DNA of 64,000 nt from an uncultured Winogradskyella sp. (GTDB lineage: Bacteria; Bacteroidota; Bacteroidia; Flavobacteriales; Flavobacteriaceae): positions 1 through 64,000 of the forward strand of contig NZ_CALGNH010000033.1 in assembly GCF_937958655.1 (NCBI RefSeq), written 5' to 3'. The notes beneath the pieces were generated by a model. That model saw only the letters and a program-made list of their open reading frames with translations, ran no database searches and had not been told where the DNA came from. The translations under genes and the position numbers were made by a program. Every line of letters begins with the position of its first letter. Within the stretch, counting starts at the first letter, position 1. Below are positions 44,886-55,254 of the stretch, in pieces.

Positions 44886-45992
44886 GTGAAAGACACTAAG
44901 AAAAAAATTGCTTTTGTTATTGGTGCCATGAGTCCTGGTGGCGCAGAGCGGGTTATAACGAATCTTAGCAATCAACTTATAAATGATTTTGAGGTAACCA
45001 TTATAACGTTTACTGAGGAAGAGCCTTTTTATCCATTAAATGAAAGCGTTAATATAGTACCATGTTTTAAAACGCTAGAAGCTCCTAAATCGGCTATTGG
45101 GTCTTTAAAACTAAACTATAAATTACTTAAAAGAGTTTCTAAAATAACCAAAGAACATAACATTGATCTTTTGATTGGTTTTATTACGTCAGCAAATGTA
45201 ATTGCAACCCTAGCCGCAAAATTAAACAAGATTCCTTGTCTAATTAGTGAGCGAAATGACCCTCTTAAAGGCGATATACCTAAATTTTGGTTGATTTTAA
45301 GAAAGTTAGTTTATCCAAAAGCAGATTGTTTAATTGTACAAACCGAAAAGGTAAAGCAAGTATATGCTAACACAATTAAAACCAAAGAAATGGTTGTTTT
45401 GCCTAATCCCATATCTACAGACCTTTCTAAACTTAGAAAAGATTATAGTACGGATAGAGAAAATATTATATTATCTGTTGGCACATTCAATAACGATAAA
45501 AGACAAGAAAGGATCATTTCTGCCTTTGAAGATCTTCAATTAGACGATTGGCAATTACTATTGCTTGGTGATGGCCCAAATGAATCTAAACTAAAAACTA
45601 TTGTGAAAGACAGAAACCTTTCTCACAAAGTAACATTGATCCCTAAAGTAAAGAATGTTGAGGATTATTATAACAAAGCGAAAATTTTTGCTTTTGCATC
45701 CAAAGCAGAAGGGTTTCCTAATGTCTTATTAGAAGCCATGCACTTTGGGTTACCATCATTATCTACAGATTGTAATTATGGCCCTTCAGAATTAATTGAA
45801 GACGGCCAAAATGGTTTTTTAGTACCAGTAAATGATCAAGACCTATTTGTAGAAAAATTAGGTGAATTAGTATTTAAGAAAGAATTACATGTGGCTTTTT
45901 CAAAAAAATCTAGGGATACTACAGAAAAGTTTATAGATACACATGTTACATCTAGTTGGAAAAAATTAATTTTAAGACACTTAGAGGCATGA
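44886..45992 (+). CDS. Glycosyltransferase family 4
   Basis: A 368-residue retaining GT-B transferase. The N-terminal acceptor half starts IAFVIGAMSPGGAERV (GT4 signature with glycine-rich loop), and the C-terminal half has the donor-binding AKAEGFPNVLLEAMHFGLP with the E-x7-E pattern. It starts at GTG (44886). Its stop overlaps the start of the next gene as ATGA, so translation is coupled. It probably adds a sugar to a lipid-linked repeat unit in the cytoplasm. Confidence 0.9.
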   Translation: MKDTKKKIAFVIGAMSPGGAERVITNLSNQLINDFEVTIITFTEEEPFYPLNESVNIVPCFKTLEAPKSAIGSLKLNYKLLKRVSKITKEHNIDLLIGFITSANVIATLAAKLNKIPCLISERNDPLKGDIPKFWLILRKLVYPKADCLIVQTEKVKQVYANTIKTKEMVVLPNPISTDLSKLRKDYSTDRENIILSVGTFNNDKRQERIISAFEDLQLDDWQLLLLGDGPNESKLKTIVKDRNLSHKVTLIPKVKNVEDYYNKAKIFAFASKAEGFPNVLLEAMHFGLPSLSTDCNYGPSELIEDGQNGFLVPVNDQDLFVEKLGELVFKKELHVAFSKKSRDTTEKFIDTHVTSSWKKLILRHLEA

Positions 45993-46969
45993 TAAAGTTC
46001 TTAAAACATATCGCTTTCGGTTTTGGCATTTTTGTACTTATAAATTTAGCGATTGCTTTTAAATACGAATATCCCGCCTACCAAGCCGTTAAAAACAAGA
46101 CGCATAAAAATTATTTAAAATGGAATAGTATTCATACCAATAAAAACGCTTATGATCTCATTGTTCTTGGATCTAGTAGGTCTTACACCGGTTTTAATCC
46201 AAAAATACTAGACCGAGAATTAAACTTAAAATCCTTTAATATGGGAACTTCAGCTCAAGATATAGCTGAATCTTATTATTCTTTAGTTGAAATTTTAGAA
46301 TACCAAAACCCTGAATATATTGTATTAGAAACCTACTTAGATTTGTCGGATAACAATCATGATTTTTATCAAATATTTTCTAATGCATCTTTCTTTAATT
46401 CCTCAAAGAACAAGTTCAATTTAATTACAAAAGGATACGGTAGTTCTGGGATTAGCAATTATCTCGTACCCTTAATGAAATTTAAAAATTACATTAAACA
46501 AGATGTAAGAGCATTGTTTTCTGGTAAAAAACCAAAGCCACCTCAAAAAACATGGTACAAGGGCTTTTATAAAGATACTGTTGTAGTCACAGATATAGAA
46601 ATTAAAGCCTATAAACCAATATCTAATTTTAACAATAATCCTTTTAACGAGGAACGTTTTAACCTCTATTTCAACAAAATATATCAGCTGACTAAGGCAA
46701 AAGGCATGACTCTAATTACTATTAGAACACCATATCCGCCTACGCGTCTTAAACTTAATGCTAATAGAGATGAAGAACAATTTTATAAAAACTACTATAA
46801 AAATTTTGAAGACGTTTATTACCACGATTTAAATAATTATAAAATAGAAAAATTTCAATACAGTGATTATGATTTTTCAGATCATCATCACGTAAATTAT
46901 AAAGGAGCTAAAAAAATAAGTTTACAACTTGTAGATATTATTAAAACTCTTAATAACACTAACAATTGA
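45989..46969 (+). CDS. SGNH-like membrane-anchored protein, partner of MBOAT
   Basis: A 326-residue protein with one N-terminal membrane helix (about 3-21) and an extracytoplasmic domain. I start at 45989, where ATG overlaps the previous stop as ATGA. The domain begins with LGSSRSYTGFNP (a block I motif with the serine in GSSR) and ends with SDHHHVNYKGAKK (Asp-His pair), consistent with an SGNH hydrolase or DltD/AlgJ-type fold. The adjacent MBOAT gene implies that the two form an O-acylation system. Confidence 0.8.
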   Translation: MIKFLKHIAFGFGIFVLINLAIAFKYEYPAYQAVKNKTHKNYLKWNSIHTNKNAYDLIVLGSSRSYTGFNPKILDRELNLKSFNMGTSAQDIAESYYSLVEILEYQNPEYIVLETYLDLSDNNHDFYQIFSNASFFNSSKNKFNLITKGYGSSGISNYLVPLMKFKNYIKQDVRALFSGKKPKPPQKTWYKGFYKDTVVVTDIEIKAYKPISNFNNNPFNEERFNLYFNKIYQLTKAKGMTLITIRTPYPPTRLKLNANRDEEQFYKNYYKNFEDVYYHDLNNYKIEKFQYSDYDFSDHHHVNYKGAKKISLQLVDIIKTLNNTNN

Positions 46970-46975
46970 TCAGTT

Positions 46976-48409
46976 ATGCTATTTAATTCTTTTGAATTTT
47001 TTGTCTTCTTACCAATTGTTTTTGCGATCTATTGGATTATTGGCAGCAAGCGTATTAAAGCACAAAACTTGCTTATCGCTGTTTCTAGTTACGTGTTTTA
47101 TGGTTGGTGGGATTGGCGCTTTTTATTCTTAATATTATTTAGCTCTTTAGTAGATTATACCATTGGGTTAAAACTCAGCCAAGAGCACAAACAAAGTAAC
47201 CGTAAATTTTTATTGTGGATTAGCATCTGTATTAATCTAGGGTTTTTAGGGTTTTTTAAATACTACAACTTCTTTGTAGATAGCCTTGTGGATTCTTTTA
47301 CATTCTTTGGTAGCCAGCTTAGTATTAATACACTTAACATTATTCTACCTGTCGGTATTAGCTTTTATACGTTTCAAACCCTAAGCTATACTATAGATGT
47401 GTACAATAAGAAATTGGAGCCAACCAAAGATTTTATGGCATTTATGGCATTTGTTAGTTTTTTTCCACAACTTGTTGCTGGACCTATTGAACGGGCTACT
47501 AATCTTCTTCCGCAATTTCATAAAACAAGAGCTTTTGTATATAGCAATGCTGTTGATGGGTTACGACAAGTACTTTGGGGATTATTTAAAAAAGTAGTTA
47601 TTGCAGATAATTGTGCTAAATATGCAAATCTTATTTTTAATAATTCTGAAGATTACTCTGGTAGTACATTATTACTTGGTGCCTTCTTTTTTGCTTTTCA
47701 AATCTATGGTGATTTTTCAGGATACTCAGATATTGCCATTGGTATTTCTAGGCTGTTTGGTTTTAATCTTAAACGTAATTTCGCATTCCCTTATTTCTCA
47801 AGAGACATAGCCGAATTCTGGAGACGCTGGCACATATCACTATCTACATGGTTTAGAGACTACCTTTATATCCCATTAGGCGGCAGCAGAGGCGGTATTA
47901 AAATGAAAATAAGAAATACGTTCATCATATTTATCGTTAGTGGATTTTGGCATGGTGCCAATTGGACTTTTGTGGTCTGGGGAGCATTAAATGCTATTTA
48001 TTTTCTACCGCTTCTTTTACTTAAAAAAAATAGAGTTAACACAGATTTAGTCGCAGAAGGCAAATTACTTCCTTCTCTTAAAGAACTATTTCAAATGGCA
48101 ATAACATTTTTCATTACCCTTTTAGCTTGGATATTTTTTAGAGCAGATAATGTTAGCCATGCAATCCATTATATTAAAGACATATTTAACTCTAATTTGT
48201 TTTCTGTCCCAGAGTTATACTCATCTTCTATTCTTGGCTTAGTGTTCTTCTTCATCTTAATTGAATGGTTAGGACGATCTGGAGAACATGCCATACAGAA
48301 AATTGACTTTATGAAAAAACCAATAAGGTGGTGCTTTTACCTTATAATTGTAATACTCATCTTTAGCTTTACAGGAGAACAACAAGAATTTATTTATTTT
48401 CAATTTTAA
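46976..48409 (+). CDS. MBOAT family O-acyltransferase
   Basis: A 477-residue polytopic membrane-bound O-acyltransferase of the AlgI/DltB kind with about ten helices. The conserved region AEFWRRWHISLSTWFRDYLY and the catalytic histidine in FWHGANWTF are both present. It moves acyl groups across the membrane to be put on a polysaccharide by a partner, here the SGNH-like protein, 6 bases upstream. Confidence 0.93.
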   Translation: MLFNSFEFFVFLPIVFAIYWIIGSKRIKAQNLLIAVSSYVFYGWWDWRFLFLILFSSLVDYTIGLKLSQEHKQSNRKFLLWISICINLGFLGFFKYYNFFVDSLVDSFTFFGSQLSINTLNIILPVGISFYTFQTLSYTIDVYNKKLEPTKDFMAFMAFVSFFPQLVAGPIERATNLLPQFHKTRAFVYSNAVDGLRQVLWGLFKKVVIADNCAKYANLIFNNSEDYSGSTLLLGAFFFAFQIYGDFSGYSDIAIGISRLFGFNLKRNFAFPYFSRDIAEFWRRWHISLSTWFRDYLYIPLGGSRGGIKMKIRNTFIIFIVSGFWHGANWTFVVWGALNAIYFLPLLLLKKNRVNTDLVAEGKLLPSLKELFQMAITFFITLLAWIFFRADNVSHAIHYIKDIFNSNLFSVPELYSSSILGLVFFFILIEWLGRSGEHAIQKIDFMKKPIRWCFYLIIVILIFSFTGEQQEFIYFQF

Positions 48410-48448
48410 ATTTGATATTTTTAACAAAATAACTTAGAAGCATTCTTA

Positions 48449-49585
48449 ATGCAAATTATAAAATACATCACTTTTGCTTTAATTATACTCAACTTACCTT
48501 CTGTAGCCTTAGTTGCTTTTGGTGGTGGCTTGGGAAGTTTATTAAGTTACACCACTATTTTAATGTTGGTTCTTTATTATTTTTTTGGAGAAAAAACACG
48601 CCCAAACTGGTTTCTCTTCGTTATATCGCTGTTATTCTTTATGATTGGTGGTTTGCAGTACGTAGGTTATACTCCTATGTTTGTTTTTGATACCATTAAA
48701 TATTTTATTTATCTCATCTGTGCCTACGAACTCGCAAAAAAAATATCTGTTGCTGAGTATAATGTATTTTTATTAATTGGTGCGCTTTCTGTGGCTTTAG
48801 AAGCACTTCTACTAACAAGTGATTTTGGCCGTTACAGCGGATTTTATATAAAGCCAAATGAAGCTGGCTTTATGTGTATTACTGGTTATGCTACTACCTA
48901 CGGATTAAAAAAAGCACCTGCTAAACTATTAGGGCAATTTATTTTTACACTTTCCGGTTTATTAACCTTCTCTAGAACATTTATAGTGATTTGGTTATTA
49001 ATTAATGTTATTTCCTTAAAAATTAGCATAAAGAATATTAGAATATTTGGCCTAGGATTTTTAATTGTAGCCTCATTATTTTTTATTGATGAAGTGGTAG
49101 GTCTTAATAATCCCAGATTTGAACAATTAAAAGGTTTAATTGATAATGATGGTAGCGTTTCCTCGGAAGAATTAAATGAAGACTCTAGATCAGACACATG
49201 GGCGCAATTTTATGATAGAATTTTTGAATCACCTTTAATAGGAAGTGGCTATGGTTCTTTTACAGGGAAAGAGGGCCATGGAAAGGGTGTACATAATAGT
49301 TATCTTGCCGTTATTGGAGAAGCCGGTATATTACCCTTTATTTTATTTGTTATTTATATTGGCTACTTATTAGTTATGAGTTTGGTCTATTTTAATAAAA
49401 AACCCAATCTTATTATGCAAATGATTGCATTAGCCTTGTTTTTATTGGCTAATCATAACTTCTTTACATTTTATTATGTATCCTTTGCTGCAATGTGGAT
49501 ACAATACCAAATAGAATTGGCTAAAAAAGAAGATGAAATTGGTAATACCAACACCTTAGAAGTTGTTGCAACAGAAAGCAACTAA
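48449..49585 (+). CDS. O-antigen ligase/polymerase-like membrane protein (Wzy-type)
   Basis: A 378-residue protein with about ten membrane helices and a large periplasmic loop containing SGYGSFTGKEGHGKGVHNSY, typical of O-antigen ligase/polymerase (Wzy_C) families. It is the only polymerase-like gene of the locus. Whether it polymerises repeat units or ligates them cannot be told from sequence. The next plus-strand gene is the flippase, beyond the opposite-strand secreted protein gene. Confidence 0.8.
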   Translation: MQIIKYITFALIILNLPSVALVAFGGGLGSLLSYTTILMLVLYYFFGEKTRPNWFLFVISLLFFMIGGLQYVGYTPMFVFDTIKYFIYLICAYELAKKISVAEYNVFLLIGALSVALEALLLTSDFGRYSGFYIKPNEAGFMCITGYATTYGLKKAPAKLLGQFIFTLSGLLTFSRTFIVIWLLINVISLKISIKNIRIFGLGFLIVASLFFIDEVVGLNNPRFEQLKGLIDNDGSVSSEELNEDSRSDTWAQFYDRIFESPLIGSGYGSFTGKEGHGKGVHNSYLAVIGEAGILPFILFVIYIGYLLVMSLVYFNKKPNLIMQMIALALFLLANHNFFTFYYVSFAAMWIQYQIELAKKEDEIGNTNTLEVVATESN

Positions 49586-49595
49586 AATTAAAGTA

Positions 49596-52500
49596 TTATT
49601 TAATTAATAGTTTTTTATTCAAATCCCTATTTACGTCTGTCATTTTTACATAATACATTCCTGGTCGTAATGCACTCACGTCTAAACGCGTTATAGTAGA
49701 TGAATTAAGGCTCTCATTAGTAACCCTTTTAGACATAATTAATTTACCTGTAATATCATACAAATACAATCTTGTAAGTTGTGCAGTACCCACTAGTTTT
49801 ATATCCACATGGTCATTGGCAGGGTTAGGAAAGATATCAAAACTAAAGTCTGCCTGGTCGTCTGGTATGGTTGGCTGTTCTTCGTTAGTACAATTGGCAT
49901 CTACTTCAACGATTACTGAGTCTTCATCAAAGTCTAACGCGTTAAATACTGTAACTGTATAAACAGATGTTTCTTCTGGTGAAACGTCAATAGATGCCGT
50001 AGTTTCCCCTGTACTCCACTCATACTCATCACCTCCCGTTGCTGTTAAGGTAATGGTTTCCCCAAAGCAAATAGACACATCCTCACCAGCATTAGCTTCT
50101 ACTTCTGGTATCACATTTACAACAACTTGACTCTGATCTAGACATTCACCAATAGATCCTGTCACCTCATAGGTCGTAGTTTGCGAAGGGTTAACTGCAA
50201 TATTAGGTTGCACCGCACCATTGCTCCATAGATACGAGTTAGCTCCAGTAGCGGTAAGAGTTACAAAATCACCATTCATTATATCAACACTATCACCATT
50301 AACAATAGTAACATTTGGATTTGGGTTAACAAATACTGTAACACTGTCTTCGCTTGAACAATTATTTGAAAAAACTTCTACAGAATAAGTTAAGTTACTA
50401 TTTGGATTCACATTAATACTCTGTGTTGTTTCACCATTACTCCATAAAAAAGTGTCACCACCAGTAGCTGTTAAAGTTATGGAGTCTCCTTGGCAAATGG
50501 TTTGATCTTCACCTGCATTAGCAATGGGAAACTGGTTAACAAAAACCGTAACACTATCTTCATCAGAATTGCCTTCATCATCAGAAACTGTAACCGTATA
50601 CGTTGTCGTCTCAGTGGGACTCACCTCTATGGTTGGTGTAGTCTCACCTGTATTCCACAAATAATTAGTAGCAGCGCCACCAGTTGCAGTTAAAAGCGTC
50701 GATGTACCTTCACAAATATCCTGATCCTGTCCTGCATTAGCAATGGGAGCATCATCGAAAAAAAAAGTTAGTAAAAACGTATCTACAGCCACAACATTAC
50801 CAGACGCATCATCTTCACTGTAATAAGTTATTGTAAAATTATAAGTACCCTCTTCTACGATATACGAGCTTAAATCACTCCCGCTATTACCCGCAGGTAA
50901 GCATGCATAAATGGGATTACTCTCGGTCCACGTGCCACTACTTGGCCCTGACCATTGTATATCTACACTTTCAACCTCGGGATTTTGATCGCCACCTTGA
51001 GGAATAGCTCTAAAATTAATTTCATTACCTTCATTTTGTAGATTTATGGAAGTATCCCCTACTAAATCTTGAATAATTACATCCGTAGCGGCATTATAGA
51101 GTTGATAAGATCCATAAAATGTATCTACGACAGACACTGTAATACTATCGCTAAGACCAGACACGCTTGCCGTATAGGTTATTGTTGCTTCTCCTTCACT
51201 CACTGCCATAATAATACCATTGTTATTAACAAAAACTATTGAGTCGTCGCTACTATTCCATTCTCCTAAAATATCAGTGGTATCTGTGGGTAATAATTCC
51301 TTTGTTAATTGAAACGTTTCTCCAGCCTCGAGCGATAAAGAGTTTGGAGATACATCAATTGATAATAATGGCACTACAATATTAGTAACAGTTATAATGG
51401 AAGTATCTGTAAAATCACCGTCATTTGAAGTAAAAGTAATTGTAGTTTCTCCTTCTGTTAAGGAACTAACAACACCTGTATTACTAACTGTAGCCACAAG
51501 ATTATTACTCGAGGTCCAAGTACCAGTTTGATCACTCGTATTAGAGGGTGTGAATATGGGATTTAAAGAAATAGACTCTGGGACATTTAAAGTGATAGCT
51601 TGTGGAGTAAGTTCTACAGCTTCAGCAGCGACAGGAGGACCATCGATTTGATTTAAATACTCTTCTAACCATGTATAACCATTTGGAGATATATCATTAT
51701 GATCTTGTCCATTGGGAACATTAACACTAAACCAAATCTCAGGTATATGTGGGTTATTAACATACCAATCGCTTGGTCTACTATTTGATGGGTTTGTTGA
51801 AATTAAACTTAGTGCCAATTCCCTGTAGTCATTAGAATTAATCATTGAACTATTATCTCGAGTGGCTACGTTGTCAACAAGTGTTACATCTAAATCAGTT
51901 CTATAAAAACCTACATTCCCATTATCTGTAATATATTCACATGCGCCAATTTTTGGTAATAATTCATCCTTTAAACTTAATGAATTTAGTATAGGTAATG
52001 GTCTTCCTTCAATAGGTAATCTAGAATCTACAAACCACTGAGGATTTATTGGATTAGTGCTTGAGTTGAATGGCGTCCAAATAGATTCTGGTTGATCAGG
52101 ATAATTAAGAATATAATTGGATAAACCAGGTTGAAGTGTAATATCAATATAATTATCTTCATCCCATATTAAGGGATTCATTGCAGCATTTGTCCATGTC
52201 GTTAAAATAGGATCTGGGGTAGAATCATCGTCAGTCTCGTTTCCGGCCTGAAAATAATTTCCAATTAGATTAAGTTTATAGCTGTAAGCATCTCCCCTTA
52301 TAGCTTTTCTATCCCAATTGTGATAAAGATTGTTAATGACGTCTAATTCAATTTCACCACCAAATTTTGGTAGTCTAAATCTAATACCAGAAGTTACATT
52401 TCTCAAGAATGACGCATTACCGAATGCTGCTCCATCAGAATTACCTAGTAAGGCGCCTTGTTGATTTTCACCTAGTAGATTGTTTTGTATGGTAACATTT

Positions 52501-53105
52501 CCCCCTAAGTCATTTCCATAACCTGTTCCATTTGCACTTACCCCTTTATCCTTTGCATAACTAAAAGAGCATCTATCCACAATTAAACCAAAGACATTTC
52601 TATGGGTTAAACAATTTTCGTTGGTCCCAAAAACAGGGTCGTCATCCTCATAACCATTTCTAAATCGAATTCCTCGCCAAATAATATTATTTGCATTAGC
52701 TATACGAATTGAGGCACCAATTATAGTTATTCCTCCTAAAGGTGCAGAAAACCCATTAACTGTAAAATTACCATAATCGCCATTTAAATTTATTTGTGTT
52801 TCGAGATTAATTACACCACTTACATCAAAAACAATGTATCTGGTATTATTCCTATTTGAAGGATCTGCAAGCGCCCACCGTAGTGAGCCAGGACCGTTAT
52901 TATTTAAATTAGTAACGTGCAAGACATCACCCCCTCGTCCACCAGTTGTATAAGCACCTGCACCATAAGCAGACGGAAATGCAAGCTGTTGTGCTTGTAA
53001 ATTTGTAAAGGTTAGGGCTACAAAAAATGTAATATATATAATATCGTATGTATTACTTTGAAGTAGGTTTTTCAAAAAGTTCATTTTCATTCTGCTATTA
53101 ATCAA
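49596..53105 (-). CDS. Large secreted beta-helix protein with Ig-like and PKD-like repeats and T9SS sorting domain
   Basis: A 1169-residue secreted protein. A signal peptide ends near LQAQ (residue 39). Residues about 40-480 form a pectate-lyase-like right-handed beta-helix (GGRGGDVLHVTNL, NNIIWRGIRFRNG, FGLIVDRCSFSY). Two Big_2 Ig-like domains follow (about 495-665), then an unassigned domain (about 670-790), then four tandem PKD-like repeats, three beginning ANAGQDQ or ANAGED. The last 80 residues are a type A T9SS sorting domain (FDIFPNPAND ... NKKLLIK). The secretion system under PorX control would export it. It stands on the opposite strand in the middle of the polysaccharide locus. Start could also be M6 or M8. 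Confidence 0.85.
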   Translation of the reverse strand: MINSRMKMNFLKNLLQSNTYDIIYITFFVALTFTNLQAQQLAFPSAYGAGAYTTGGRGGDVLHVTNLNNNGPGSLRWALADPSNRNNTRYIVFDVSGVINLETQINLNGDYGNFTVNGFSAPLGGITIIGASIRIANANNIIWRGIRFRNGYEDDDPVFGTNENCLTHRNVFGLIVDRCSFSYAKDKGVSANGTGYGNDLGGNVTIQNNLLGENQQGALLGNSDGAAFGNASFLRNVTSGIRFRLPKFGGEIELDVINNLYHNWDRKAIRGDAYSYKLNLIGNYFQAGNETDDDSTPDPILTTWTNAAMNPLIWDEDNYIDITLQPGLSNYILNYPDQPESIWTPFNSSTNPINPQWFVDSRLPIEGRPLPILNSLSLKDELLPKIGACEYITDNGNVGFYRTDLDVTLVDNVATRDNSSMINSNDYRELALSLISTNPSNSRPSDWYVNNPHIPEIWFSVNVPNGQDHNDISPNGYTWLEEYLNQIDGPPVAAEAVELTPQAITLNVPESISLNPIFTPSNTSDQTGTWTSSNNLVATVSNTGVVSSLTEGETTITFTSNDGDFTDTSIITVTNIVVPLLSIDVSPNSLSLEAGETFQLTKELLPTDTTDILGEWNSSDDSIVFVNNNGIIMAVSEGEATITYTASVSGLSDSITVSVVDTFYGSYQLYNAATDVIIQDLVGDTSINLQNEGNEINFRAIPQGGDQNPEVESVDIQWSGPSSGTWTESNPIYACLPAGNSGSDLSSYIVEEGTYNFTITYYSEDDASGNVVAVDTFLLTFFFDDAPIANAGQDQDICEGTSTLLTATGGAATNYLWNTGETTPTIEVSPTETTTYTVTVSDDEGNSDEDSVTVFVNQFPIANAGEDQTICQGDSITLTATGGDTFLWSNGETTQSINVNPNSNLTYSVEVFSNNCSSEDSVTVFVNPNPNVTIVNGDSVDIMNGDFVTLTATGANSYLWSNGAVQPNIAVNPSQTTTYEVTGSIGECLDQSQVVVNVIPEVEANAGEDVSICFGETITLTATGGDEYEWSTGETTASIDVSPEETSVYTVTVFNALDFDEDSVIVEVDANCTNEEQPTIPDDQADFSFDIFPNPANDHVDIKLVGTAQLTRLYLYDITGKLIMSKRVTNESLNSSTITRLDVSALRPGMYYVKMTDVNRDLNKKLLIK

Positions 53106-53698
53106 ATTTGGTTGGGCTTATGCAATATATATATTAATATTACGCCAATATGTCAAAAAGCTAAAATATTCGTTAAAATGCAATTTATTTGTAAGAATAT
53201 ATTTATTAATATATATTTACACCCATAAAAACACAATAAATACGACGAACAACACTTTTTAGATTTCGCAGGATAAAACTTTAAAAATAGTTCGCTTTTT
53301 CTTACGTCTAACTCTTAAAATATAACTGACGTCCGAAATTACTATATAAAAAAAATATGTCTAAATAATTTGAGATGAGTTTATTAGAAGTTATAATCAA
53401 AGTTATTAACAATAAACAGATGTTTATAAGCCATCCAAAATGCAGGGTTTTACCTTGTTTATTAATACTCAAATAGCTTTTAGACGTTTTTTAATGTAAA
53501 TCATCATGAAAATTAATACTGCTAGTATAGACTTTTTTAATATTGTCCAATTGTATAAGATTAATATCTTATATACTTGTTTTTTAAATGCTCCCATTTT
53601 AATAACCTACATTGCTACATTAAATAAGAGTAATAAAAATAAGCTTAAAATAAACAGTCAGGTTAAATATGAAATAACCTGCGCGAACAGAAGCATAA
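53106..53698. other. 593-base AT-rich region between divergent genes
   Basis: This gap separates the leftward T9SS protein gene and the rightward flippase gene, so it should hold two promoters. On the minus strand TTG at 53148-53146 and TATATTG at 53129-53123 are a weak promoter-like pair. A 66-codon open frame at 53506-53706 runs into the flippase start, has no family features and is probably not a gene. No tRNA or repeat is seen. Confidence 0.5.
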
Positions 53699-55249
53699 AT
53701 GTCTAGAGTCTCCAAATCTTTAAAAAATGCGAAAGTTGGTGTGTTTTTCTTTACCATATCTATCTTTCTGCAGTTCTTTTCCCGAAAAATCTTTCTGGAT
53801 GGTCTTGGTGATGAATTTCTAGGATTAGAATCTACACTTAGAAGTATTTTAGGTTTTTTAAATTTAGCAGAGCTAGGTATTGGTACTGCAATAGGATTTA
53901 CACTTTACAAACCTTTATACGATAGTAACCAAAAAGAGATTAATAAAGTTATTGCGCTTCTTGGAGTGCTTTACAAAAAAATTGGGCTCGCTATCTTAGC
54001 TGTTGGAGTTATTATATCCTTATTTTTCCCTATGATTTTTGAGGGTGAAGGATTTTCGCTCATGCTAATCTATTTTGTGTTCTACACACTTTTGGTATCT
54101 ACCCTCCTAGCCTATTTTGTTAACTATCATTCTAGTCTATTTGGAGCGGATCAAAAGGGGTATATCATTCAAAAATATTTTCAAAGTTTCACAATCCTAA
54201 GGGTATTGCTTCAAGTAGTAGTTGTCATCTATTACAAAAATTTTTACCTCTACATTATATTAGAACTTATTTTTAGTATAGGTTACAGCATCGTACTTAG
54301 ACAAAAAATTAAGAGCGTTTACCCTTGGCTCATCATTACTTATAAAGAAAAAACGTCCTTAATTAAAGAATATCCCGAGATTATTATAAAAGTAAAACAA
54401 GTCTTTTTTCATAAGATTAGTCAGTTTATAAAGAGTGGCACAGACAATCTGCTAATTTACGGCCTCATCAATCTTCAAAGTGTAACGCTGTTTGGCAACT
54501 ACTTTTTAGTATTTTCTAAACTGAATAGCTTAATTATGATGGCATTTGCTGGGACAGGTTCTGCGGTTGGTAATTTAATTGCAGAGGATAATAAAGAGAA
54601 TATAAAAAAGGTGTTTTGGGAGTTGGTAACCATCCAGTTTTTTATAGCAGGATTTTTTAGTTTAACAATTTACTACACCTTGGATTATCTTATTATGCTT
54701 TGGTTGGGAGAAGAATATATCCTTACACAATTAATCCTAATACTCTTTATAGCCAACTTTTTCTTGACGCAAATTGTAGCTACAATTAATCGTTTTAAAA
54801 ATGCCTACGGCCTGTACGCCGATGTTTGGGCAGCAATGACTGAAGCAATTATTAACCTCATTGTATCTTTTATTTTTGGTAAAATATACGGTATTGCTGG
54901 TATTGTGATAGGTACGGTATCTAGCATGTTTGTTATTGGTGTTATTTGGAAACCCTATTATCTTTTTAAACATGGGTTTAAGAAAAGTGTAATGGCATAC
55001 TGGGTTGGGTTACTCCCTATTCTACTCATTTTTACAGCCTCTACATTGATTATCAACTATAGCATTACAAACTTTATTGAAGTTGATGGTAAAATAAGTA
55101 TATTAGAATGGGTATTATATGCCACTAAAGTTAGTTTAGTGGTGGTATTAATTTATGGTACGTTACTTTATTGTTTTATACCAAGTTTTCGTGTGTTTAG
55201 TTTTAGGGTAAAACAATTAGTACTAAAAATGATTAACCTTAATAAGTAA
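53699..55249 (+). CDS. Polysaccharide flippase, Wzx/MOP family
   Basis: A 516-residue membrane protein with about 12-14 helices, of the MOP flippase superfamily (PF01943/Wzx-like). The start MSRVSKSLKNAKVGVFFFT leads into the first helix; repeating GLG and INRFKNAYGLYADVW segments fit lipid-linked sugar flippases. It should move undecaprenyl-linked repeat units to the periplasm. Confidence 0.85.
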   Translation: MSRVSKSLKNAKVGVFFFTISIFLQFFSRKIFLDGLGDEFLGLESTLRSILGFLNLAELGIGTAIGFTLYKPLYDSNQKEINKVIALLGVLYKKIGLAILAVGVIISLFFPMIFEGEGFSLMLIYFVFYTLLVSTLLAYFVNYHSSLFGADQKGYIIQKYFQSFTILRVLLQVVVVIYYKNFYLYIILELIFSIGYSIVLRQKIKSVYPWLIITYKEKTSLIKEYPEIIIKVKQVFFHKISQFIKSGTDNLLIYGLINLQSVTLFGNYFLVFSKLNSLIMMAFAGTGSAVGNLIAEDNKENIKKVFWELVTIQFFIAGFFSLTIYYTLDYLIMLWLGEEYILTQLILILFIANFFLTQIVATINRFKNAYGLYADVWAAMTEAIINLIVSFIFGKIYGIAGIVIGTVSSMFVIGVIWKPYYLFKHGFKKSVMAYWVGLLPILLIFTASTLIINYSITNFIEVDGKISILEWVLYATKVSLVVVLIYGTLLYCFIPSFRVFSFRVKQLVLKMINLNK

Positions 55250-55254
55250 GTCTG

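Noticed and set aside
50260-50760. Direct repeats in the secreted protein gene as a CRISPR or tandem DNA array
   Set aside because: They are coding PKD-like domains with diverged DNA, spaced about 80 codons, and stay in frame.
53506-53706. 66-codon open frame upstream of the flippase gene
   Set aside because: AT-rich composition, no signal, membrane or family feature, and it runs into the flippase start. Likely chance.
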